Source of the DNA: Thermoplasmata archaeon
Lineage (GTDB): Archaea; Thermoplasmatota; Thermoplasmata; Thermoplasmatales; Thermoplasmataceae
Length of the DNA stretch: 10,891 bases
NCBI GenBank assembly: GCA_021792045.1
Contig: JAJYVJ010000053.1
Span: forward strand, 1 to 10,891
Direction of reading: 5' to 3'
Part shown: piece after piece, positions 6,187 to 10,891 of the stretch
How positions within the stretch are numbered: the stretch's first letter is position 1
Layout: the number at the start of each line of letters is the position of its first letter
Notes under the pieces: model-generated
Database searches by the model: none
Seen by the model: the letters and a program-made list of their open reading frames with translations, nothing else
What the model was told of the DNA's origin: nothing
Translations under genes and position numbers: made by a program

Positions 6187-6366
6187 GTCTGGATGGAGTG
6201 ATCAACTGGATATTTTTTACTCTCTTTTCGCTCTTATATGATACTTGACTATTTATTATTTATTTAATTAGATCAGATGATCTTGCACAGAGTTGACATG
6301 TAGCTGAAAGGTTTGGTTTAGAACTTATTTAGAAACTGCTAACATGACTGTATAAGAACACAGAAT

Positions 6367-7107
6367 TCACGGGATCACAAGGCGATCCCTTAAATCTTTG
6401 ATAAATTCTCCGGTTTTAATTCCTGAATCTGGATCAGGATTTCTGTTTATCAGGAGAGCATGCATTCCGGATTCTCTGGCGGCAAGGATCTCCCTGTCGG
6501 CATCTGATATGAAAATCAAATTTTTCTTGTCCTCCCCTATCCTTTCAGAAATTCTACCATAGCTCTCAGGATCTGTCTTCTTCCCGACAGCCGTATCGAA
6601 GAATCCATCTATGTAGATAGTGAGATCCCCATGCACGGTTGTGCTGAAAAGAAGTCTTTGTGACAGGGCACTTCCAGAGGAATATATGTATATTCGCATC
6701 TTTGCATTTCTCCATCTTTTGATGGCTTCAAGCACATCATCGTATACTTCGCCCTTTATCGATCCGTTTCTGTAGCCCTCCTCCCACATGAACCCCTCAA
6801 TTTCCTTCAATGGAGTTGCCTTGCTATCTTTCTCCACAAGGTACTTAATTGCATATGATACGTTCTCAAGAGTATTTTCACTGGCGACATTGCGGTTCTG
6901 TGGTCTAAATTCCGGTGGCAGATCAGGGATGTCTATGATCTTACCAATGCAGGCAGCGACTTCAGGCTTATCGAAGTTATTACGCAGGAATGATGTAACA
7001 TTTCTCTTGACATAATCAAAAAGGAAAGAGTGAACGAATTCAATCGGCGTCGTGGTTCCTTCAATGTCGAGAATCACAGAGTTAATGCCTCTTGCAGTGA
7101 GGCCCAT
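6367..7107 (-). CDS. mtnC: Enolase-phosphatase E1 (methionine salvage, HAD family)
   Basis: MtnC enolises 2,3-diketo-5-methylthiopentyl-1-phosphate and then removes the phosphate, giving the acireductone used by MtnD. The 246-residue protein has the HAD motifs in the MtnC-specific form: motif I ILDIEGTTTPI with Asp14 and Glu16, motif II YSSGS at 142-146, motif III lysine in GKKTDPESY (175-183), and motif IV FISDADREILAA with Asp202 and Asp204. The frame is open 16 codons further upstream, but the ATG at 7107 fits: it shares one base with the mtnD stop (TAATG) and has GAGG six bases upstream. The upstream extension would lie inside mtnD. It is the last gene of mtnB-mtnD-mtnC. Confidence 0.93.
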   Translation of the reverse strand: MGLTARGINSVILDIEGTTTPIEFVHSFLFDYVKRNVTSFLRNNFDKPEVAACIGKIIDIPDLPPEFRPQNRNVASENTLENVSYAIKYLVEKDSKATPLKEIEGFMWEEGYRNGSIKGEVYDDVLEAIKRWRNAKMRIYIYSSGSALSQRLLFSTTVHGDLTIYIDGFFDTAVGKKTDPESYGRISERIGEDKKNLIFISDADREILAARESGMHALLINRNPDPDSGIKTGEFIKDLRDRLVIP

Positions 7108-7676
7108 TAAGATCCTCTTTTTCTTGTCGGAGGTATATACGAAGGCCCGAAACATACAGGTTCGTATGATTTTTCCTTTTCACTTCCTGTATAATAAGGA
7201 GTCCATCCAGACGGATCTTGAAAGAGCCTTATGGCTCTGATCCGCTTCTCAGTGCAAAGATCAAACCAGTGTCTGGTTCCTCTGGGTATGCGGATAAGAT
7301 CTCCGGCCTCAACTTCTATGGAGACAACGTCAGCTGCTTCTGGGTGAATGTAGAATATCCCCCTGCCTTCTATTGTGTACCTGACTTCATCTTCGCTGTG
7401 TGTATGTTCCTTCCTGAACTTTTGAAGCATGGAATCAAGCCCCGGAGTGTCAGGTTTCATGTCTATCACATCCGCGGTTGTGTATCCTCCAATCTTCATG
7501 AGCCTGTCCACCTCCTCATGATATGTCTCGAGAATTCTGTCCGGCTCACTTTCGTTGCCGCTTATTTTATCTGTATTCCATCTCTCGTAATGAATCCCTA
7601 TATTCTCCAGAAAGGCTGTTGCCTCTCTGTTGTTCTCAATCTTTTCCCCTTTGTCAGGAAGAGTCACCACTACCAT
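7107..7676 (-). CDS. mtnD: Acireductone dioxygenase (methionine salvage)
   Basis: This cupin enzyme uses O2 to split acireductone into formate and 2-keto-4-methylthiobutyrate, the direct precursor of methionine, when iron-bound. With nickel, characterised homologues make a different, off-pathway product. At 189 residues it has the family length. The metal ligands are visible: His91, His93 and Glu97 in KEHTHSEDEVRY, and His136 in RGTRHWFDL. The C-terminal IRLFQDPSGWTPYYTG is also typical. The ATG at 7676 has a strong SD, GGTGAT at 7688-7683, six bases upstream, and lies 21 bases after mtnB. The ARD family is found mainly in bacteria and eukaryotes and is patchy in archaea. Confidence 0.95.
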   Translation of the reverse strand: MVVVTLPDKGEKIENNREATAFLENIGIHYERWNTDKISGNESEPDRILETYHEEVDRLMKIGGYTTADVIDMKPDTPGLDSMLQKFRKEHTHSEDEVRYTIEGRGIFYIHPEAADVVSIEVEAGDLIRIPRGTRHWFDLCTEKRIRAIRLFQDPSGWTPYYTGSEKEKSYEPVCFGPSYIPPTRKRGS

Positions 7677-7697
7677 CTAGCTATCACCGTTTTTCAA

Positions 7698-8363
7698 TTA
7701 TGTGCCGGAATAAACGTTTCGTCCATGTACTTCCAAGAGGAACTCAAGTACTTCAGTATGCCTTTTTGCAGTCTCAATGTTTTTCCCCCAGGTATACAGA
7801 CCATGGCCCGAAAGAAGGAAGCAATGTATATTTTTGTTAGTTTCGAGAAGGTCTCTAACCTTTGTGGAAAGTGAAATCATATCTTGTGAATTCTCCAGCA
7901 CCGGTATCCATTCTCCATGGTCATGGGATATAACATTTTCAAGGCCTTTGAGCATTTCGTACCCCTCTATCTGAAATCCGCCATCTTTCAGGTGTTTTTT
8001 CGAGAGGATCGCCCCCCAAATCGAGTGGGTGTGGAATACTGCGCCACACTTCCTCTGCTTTATAGCTGCTATATGAAGCAATGTTTCGCTCGACGGCTTT
8101 CTCTTCCCAGATATGACATTTCCGAGGTCATCAACGTAAACTATGTCCTGTAGGTTCAGCACGCTTTTATCAAGGCCGCTTCCTGTAATAGAAAGAACAA
8201 GAGGGGACCTCGAGATCAGCGCACTTAGATTCCCACTTGTGCCGGAAAGCCATCCTCTTTTGTAAAATTCATACGCATTTTTTACCAGAGCAAGTGAAAT
8301 ATCAATATTTCTTTCTCGAATCCCCTGGTCCGCTATATTTACTTCCTGCAATTTATCCTTCAC
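7698..8363 (-). CDS. mtnB: Methylthioribulose-1-phosphate dehydratase (class II aldolase family)
   Basis: MtnB removes water from 5-methylthioribulose-1-phosphate to give the diketone that MtnC uses. The 221-residue protein belongs to the class II aldolase/adducin fold: SGTSGNLSA near 40-48, phosphate-binding ITGSGLDK near 59-66, Glu93 in PSSETLLH, zinc ligands His111 and His113 in FHTHS, and His187 in SGHGLYTWG. The segment EGYEMLKGLE (133-142) favours MtnB over fuculose- or ribulose-phosphate aldolases, and the neighbours mtnD and mtnC settle it. The start is a GTG at 8363; the only nearby ATG (8384) is out of use because a TAA follows two codons later. The SD is poor, so the start is less certain than the identity. 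It leads the mtnBDC operon. Confidence 0.92.
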   Translation of the reverse strand: MKDKLQEVNIADQGIRERNIDISLALVKNAYEFYKRGWLSGTSGNLSALISRSPLVLSITGSGLDKSVLNLQDIVYVDDLGNVISGKRKPSSETLLHIAAIKQRKCGAVFHTHSIWGAILSKKHLKDGGFQIEGYEMLKGLENVISHDHGEWIPVLENSQDMISLSTKVRDLLETNKNIHCFLLSGHGLYTWGKNIETAKRHTEVLEFLLEVHGRNVYSGT

Positions 8364-8406
8364 TCTCTGGCAATATTAAGTCATGTTTTTTTTTGATTTT
8401 TTGTGC

Positions 8407-8416
8407 TAATATATTA
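8407..8416 (-). promoter_or_regulatory. Box A (TATA) promoter candidate for mtnBDC
   Basis: The palindromic TAATATATTA lies 44-53 bases before the mtnB GTG and predicts a transcript start near 8385, in an A-rich stretch. Together with the 238-base gap after SBDS it suggests that the methionine-salvage cassette has its own promoter. No clear regulator site is seen beside it, although 8440-8545 contains three CGTTA-type repeats. Confidence 0.4.
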
Positions 8417-8601
8417 CCAGCAGTAATTTACAAATGAAAAAACCGACGTTACTCGTTTGCGTTAAAAAATTTACATTCACAGGATTTCATAATCGATCCT
8501 GGTTGAAACTCCATTAAGTTGTGTCTAAATACGTTAAAAACGTGGGCGTGACTCTACATGTTAAATAAAATAATTGGTCCGGTATGGTTCGTATTACAGA
8601 A

Positions 8602-9300
8602 TCAACGTGGTTTTACGATTCGTATTTCCACGTTTTCCCTAGATTTTCTCGAAAGCTGACTCATTATGTCACCGACAATCCCTGCAGGTACCTCCAGAAG
8701 ACCTATCCATGAGCCGTCTTTACCCCATTCTTCCTTGATCAGATAACCCGTTCTCAGAATATCGCCATAAACCTTGCCATAGGCGTCTCCCGTTAGTTTT
8801 ACTGCCAGTTTTGTCTTATCCATTCTGATTGGGAGTATCGGCTTTATCGCTTTCAGTATAGCCTGAAGCTGATCTCCTGCACTCTTGAAAGGGTCGACAT
8901 GAACCTTTGCCTCTTCAATGGCCTGTGCAATCCTGACTGCGGGATGGGGTGTATTTGTCTGTGGGTTTATAGATTCACGTACGATTAATTCTATAACCTG
9001 TTTTTTCCTGCGTTCAAGCAGTTCCCTTCTCTGATCCGTAGTGAGTTCAATCTGTCCTTTTCTGACAATCTCGGTTGCAATTTCCTTGATGTCTGAGGTT
9101 TTGAAAACTTCTTTTATCGCTTCTTCCCCTGCCTTCTCTCCTTTACGGGCATCTTTGTAGACTTCATCTATGGCCAGATCTTGGTCCACATCTATCTTTC
9201 CTTCCTTGATGCGGTCCGTAGCATCTGGATCTACGAATATCTCGAATTTATGACCGTGTGATTCCAGTCTAGCAATTATCGCATCTTCCAGTCTGACCAT
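8602..9300 (-). CDS. Ribosome maturation protein SBDS
   Basis: This is the archaeal homologue of the Shwachman-Bodian-Diamond syndrome protein and yeast Sdo1, which in eukaryotes acts with an EF-2-like GTPase to release eIF6 from the 60S subunit. The 232-residue length is typical of archaeal SBDS. The three-domain layout can be followed: domain I (about 1-85: ARLESHGHKFEIFVDPD, EVFKTSDIKEIATEIVRKG), domain II (about 86-160: LTTDQRRELLERRKKQVIELI, SINPQTNTPHPAVRIAQAIEEAKVHVDP) and domain III (about 161-232: ILPIRMDKTKLAVKLTG, ending in a beta strand VEIRIVKPR). The ATG at 9300 has only a weak SD (GGATC). A box A at 9338-9345 gives it a short leader. It stands alone, separated from rrp4 by the mtn cassette. 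Confidence 0.95.
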   Translation of the reverse strand: MVRLEDAIIARLESHGHKFEIFVDPDATDRIKEGKIDVDQDLAIDEVYKDARKGEKAGEEAIKEVFKTSDIKEIATEIVRKGQIELTTDQRRELLERRKKQVIELIVRESINPQTNTPHPAVRIAQAIEEAKVHVDPFKSAGDQLQAILKAIKPILPIRMDKTKLAVKLTGDAYGKVYGDILRTGYLIKEEWGKDGSWIGLLEVPAGIVGDIMSQLSRKSRENVEIRIVKPR

Positions 9301-9337
9301 ATGATCCGTTATTTTTCAATAAGAGAAAAAATTTGCG

Positions 9338-9345
9338 TATATATT
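9338..9345. promoter_or_regulatory. Box A (TATA) candidate for SBDS, possibly bidirectional
   Basis: AATATATA on the minus strand (TATATATT on plus) lies about 41 bases before the SBDS ATG, predicting a roughly 15-base leader. Read on the plus strand, its centre is about 27 bases before the ATG of the small ORF at 9369, the spacing expected for a leaderless archaeal transcript. Confidence 0.42.
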
Positions 9346-9368
9346 AATTCAAAAAAATAGTTTGAATC

Positions 9369-9566
9369 ATGTTTAGGGAAATTGAAAAATCAGGATCAGT
9401 GAAAGCAAAAAGTCCAGTTCATCTCTTGGAATCCCGTGATGCTTTTGTCAGGTTATCAGCAGAGGCAATTCATGCTCGAATTTATAACATGAAACATTAT
9501 ATGATTTTTACTTTTGCGTTGGTTCTCTTTGAAACTGCATTTGATGATTTTGCTAATATCCTGTAA
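9369..9566 (+). CDS. Small ORF candidate, 65 residues, possible membrane segment
   Basis: I do not recognise this product. The first 40 residues are mixed and charged (MFREIEKSGSVKAKSP...); residues 41-65 are hydrophobic (YMIFTFALVLFETAF), compatible with one membrane segment. Support is contextual: a TATATATT box A about 27 bases before the ATG would give a leaderless mRNA, and a T5 tract (9569-9573) follows the TAA directly. It is divergent from SBDS and convergent with psmA. No SD precedes it. An ORF this size can arise by chance in AT-rich intergenic DNA. Confidence 0.27.
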   Translation: MFREIEKSGSVKAKSPVHLLESRDAFVRLSAEAIHARIYNMKHYMIFTFALVLFETAFDDFANIL

Positions 9567-9686
9567 TCTTTTTATTGCTAAACAAATTCTTTGATAAAAT
9601 TTAGCAAATAAACTACTTGCCGATCTCATCCATTGTCAAATTATGCAGCCTTTAACCTCATGGACATTGATTCAGGCAATGGATCT

Positions 9687-9693
9687 AAAAAAA
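9687..9693 (-). terminator. Oligo-T terminator candidate after psmA
   Basis: A run of seven T on the minus strand (AATTTTTTTAG) lies about 30 bases past the psmA stop, as expected of archaeal intrinsic termination. Confidence 0.45.
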
Positions 9694-9723
9694 TTAAGGA
9701 GTCAAAAAGAAGTTATTGGATTT

Positions 9724-10434
9724 TTATGCTTCTTTGAATAGTTCATCAACTTCTTCCTTTGAATAGACGTGGAATTTCTTCCCTTGAACTATTGCCGCTA
9801 CCTCTGGACTTCTTATTTCTGTTCCTTCTTCACTTACAGATTTTAGTGCCCTTATTCCCAGCAAAACAGCATCGTTTTCAGACATCCCTTCTTTGTATTC
9901 TTTCTCAAGGAATGCTGTAACCTGATCTTTAGCTGCGCCTATAACCACTGCCCTGTACTCATTAATTGTCCCCGCAGGATCGCAGTCAAAAAGTTTTGGT
10001 GCAATACTGTCTATGCCAGCAAAGATCATGGATACTCCATATGGCCTTACGCCTCCGTATTGTGTATATTGCTGCATCTGATCTGCAACTCTCTTGACAA
10101 GGTTCTCAAGATTCACGAGGGAACCGTAGGTAATTTTCTCCTGCTGTGCAGCAACTCTTGCGAAGTCAACGAGTACTCTCGCATCAGCAACAAGGCCGGA
10201 TGTAACCGTCGCTACATTATCATCGATGAGCTGGATCTTTTCCATTGAATTCTGCTCAACTAGTTTGCTCTTGAATTTCTTATCAGATATTAGTGCTACA
10301 CCATCTTCAAATTTTATTCCTAAGGCAGTCGAACCTTTCTTAACAGCTTCTCTTGCATACTCTACCTGAAATAACCTACCATCAGGGGAAAATACAGTTA
10401 TAGCTCTATCATACGCCATTTGGGCTTGTTGCAT
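9724..10434 (-). CDS. psmA: Proteasome subunit alpha
   Basis: The alpha subunit forms the outer seven-membered rings of the 20S proteasome, gating substrate entry and docking PAN or Cdc48-type ATPases. The 236-residue product begins [19 protein letters not shown] and closely resembles the Thermoplasma acidophilum protein. The YDR gate motif is at 8-10 and the docking-pocket residues Lys66, Gly80 and Leu81 are in place. [21 protein letters not shown] and LFDCDPAGT are also conserved. The catalytic beta subunit is not in this window. The ATG at 10434 follows AGGTGA at 10444-10439 by five bases. A box A candidate is at 10467-10474 and a T tract follows the gene, so it is probably transcribed alone. 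Confidence 0.97.
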   Translation of the reverse strand: MQQAQMAYDRAITVFSPDGRLFQVEYAREAVKKGSTALGIKFEDGVALISDKKFKSKLVEQNSMEKIQLIDDNVATVTSGLVADARVLVDFARVAAQQEKITYGSLVNLENLVKRVADQMQQYTQYGGVRPYGVSMIFAGIDSIAPKLFDCDPAGTINEYRAVVIGAAKDQVTAFLEKEYKEGMSENDAVLLGIRALKSVSEEGTEIRSPEVAAIVQGKKFHVYSKEEVDELFKEA

Positions 10435-10466
10435 TTAATTCACCTTTTATTCAGTAGGATAACCGA

Positions 10467-10474
10467 ATAATAAA
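10467..10474 (-). promoter_or_regulatory. Box A (TATA) promoter candidate for psmA
   Basis: TTTATTAT on the minus strand lies 33-40 bases before the psmA ATG, predicting a very short leader that would start close to the SD (AAGGTGA). AT-rich background makes the exact box uncertain. Confidence 0.33.
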
Positions 10475-10562
10475 TGTTTTCTACAAATTTTCCGGAGGTT
10501 ATAAAACCTTTTTGTAGTTACCTCTTTGGGATTTTAGTTAAAAATTTTTACATTATATTCAG

Positions 10563-10567
10563 AAAAA
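10563..10567 (-). terminator. Oligo-T terminator candidate after rad50
   Basis: A T5 tract on the minus strand follows the rad50 stop within 12 bases, and a second T5 tract (AAATTTTTAAC) lies about 20 bases further on. Paired T tracts of this kind fit archaeal termination before the psmA promoter. Confidence 0.35.
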
Positions 10568-10574
10568 TTTATGT

Positions 10575-10891
10575 TCATATTACTGACGTTACCGTTGAAT
10601 TTCCGTTCTGTTTCACAACCTCTAACACATTATCCGCAGCTGTATACAGGTCCGTGTGATGTGTGACTATGATCATCTGTGGAACGGGAGCATCCTCGCT
10701 GCTGAACGTATACTGTATGATATCCTTTAAATTGCTTCTCCGATCCTGATCAAGGTACGTGGTTGGTTCATCCATAATCATTGTTTTTATGTTTTCCATG
10801 ACGTATTTTGCAAGTGCCAGCCTCAAGGCTATGGAAAGCGCAGTTTTTTCTCCACCGCTCAGCATATCTATGCTTTCTGTCTGGCCGTTTT
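10575..10891 (-). CDS. rad50: DNA double-strand break repair ATPase Rad50, C-terminal part (5' end cut by the window)
   Basis: The last 104 or so codons of an SMC-like ABC ATPase are visible. They hold the C-terminal half of the nucleotide-binding domain: signature motif LSGGEKTALSIALRLA, Walker B TMIMDEPTTYLD with the D-loop, and the H-loop histidine in MIIVTHHTD. The spacing and the T-T-Y-L-D form match Rad50 rather than SMC or RecN. Rad50 works with Mre11 in end processing of DNA breaks. The protein ends at a TGA at 10577-10575, about where the family ends, so the C-terminus is complete. The coiled coils, zinc hook and Walker A lie beyond the right edge, so an SbcC-like annotation would be equivalent. 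Confidence 0.88.
   Translation of the reverse strand, partial: NGQTESIDMLSGGEKTALSIALRLALAKYVMENIKTMIMDEPTTYLDQDRRSNLKDIIQYTFSSEDAPVPQMIIVTHHTDLYTAADNVLEVVKQNGNSTVTSVI

Larger units (their letters stand above)
9301..9723. other. Intergenic region between SBDS and psmA
   Basis: These 423 bases contain the SBDS promoter (right next to SBDS), the plus-strand small ORF candidate, three spaced copies of TTGCTAA/TTAGCAA (9550, 9575, 9601), an 8-bp inverted repeat ATCCATTG/CAATGGAT (9628-9635 and 9677-9684) and the psmA T-tract terminator. No tRNA or longer leftward ORF is visible. Confidence 0.6.

Noticed and set aside
6271..6282. Palindrome GATCA-GA-TGATC upstream of the rrp4 promoter
   Set aside because: Arms of five bases in AT-rich DNA are expected by chance, and there is no second copy near a promoter.
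7108..7155. Upstream start for mtnC at 7155, 16 codons earlier
   Set aside because: That extension lies within mtnD, while the ATG at 7107 has its own SD and the common TAATG junction.
7218..7874. Plus-strand ORF (218 codons) opposite mtnD and mtnB
   Set aside because: It crosses two well-supported minus-strand genes and their junction; its composition is non-protein-like and no family motif is visible.
8386..8394. T9 tract on the plus strand as a terminator
   Set aside because: No plus-strand gene ends upstream of it; on the minus strand it is only an A-rich mtnB leader.
8604..8634. Inverted repeat AACGTGG/CCACGTT over the SBDS stop codon
   Set aside because: It lies mostly in conserved coding sequence, has a long 17-base loop and no T tract directly after it, so a terminator role is weak.
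1..10891. CRISPR array, insertion sequence or toxin-antitoxin system
   Set aside because: No regularly repeated units, transposase motifs with terminal repeats, or toxin-like small gene pairs were seen.

Overview
The window reads as the chromosome of a thermoacidophilic euryarchaeon of the order Thermoplasmatales. The proteasome alpha subunit closely resembles the Thermoplasma acidophilum protein as I remember it, including Lys66, Gly80 and Leu81. The informational genes are all archaeal, box A (TATA) promoters precede the first genes, and Shine-Dalgarno (SD) motifs of the GGAGGTGA type precede internal genes. I cannot name the species.

Almost everything is transcribed leftward (minus strand). 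From right to left: the 3' end of rad50 (10891-10575); psmA, proteasome alpha (10434-9724); a 423-base gap with a small divergent ORF candidate; the SBDS ribosome-maturation protein (9300-8602); a methionine-salvage cassette mtnB-mtnD-mtnC (8363-6367); the exosome genes rrp4-rrp41-rrp42 (6096-3884); a convergent plus-strand phosphoribosyltransferase gene (3154-3807); a 426-base gap that appears to hold a decayed acyl-CoA dehydrogenase fragment; and a tight operon rpl37ae-rpoP-pus10-rpl21e-rpoF-DUF655 (2715 to the left edge).

This is recognisably the archaeal 'exosome superoperon' (proteasome, SBDS, Rrp4, Rrp41, Rrp42, L37Ae, RpoP), but broken in two places. The mtnBDC cassette sits between SBDS and rrp4. 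The phosphoribosyltransferase gene plus the pseudogene debris sits between rrp42 and rpl37ae. Each resulting block has a box A candidate of its own upstream (sbds, mtnB, rrp4, rpl37ae, psmA). Within blocks, genes are coupled by TAATG, ATGA or directly abutting stop/start junctions.

Functionally, the exosome, SBDS, ribosomal proteins, RNA polymerase subunits, Pus10 and proteasome link RNA decay, ribosome assembly, transcription and protein turnover. MtnB, MtnC and MtnD turn methylthioribulose-1-phosphate into the keto-acid precursor of methionine in an oxygen-dependent route, which fits an aerobic host.

The most interesting non-coding signals are a 17-codon, possibly leaderless ORF whose stop codon lies inside the rrp4 SD, a perfect 8-bp hairpin in the rpl37ae leader, and the acyl-CoA dehydrogenase remnant. 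No wholly new defence or mobile system was seen.
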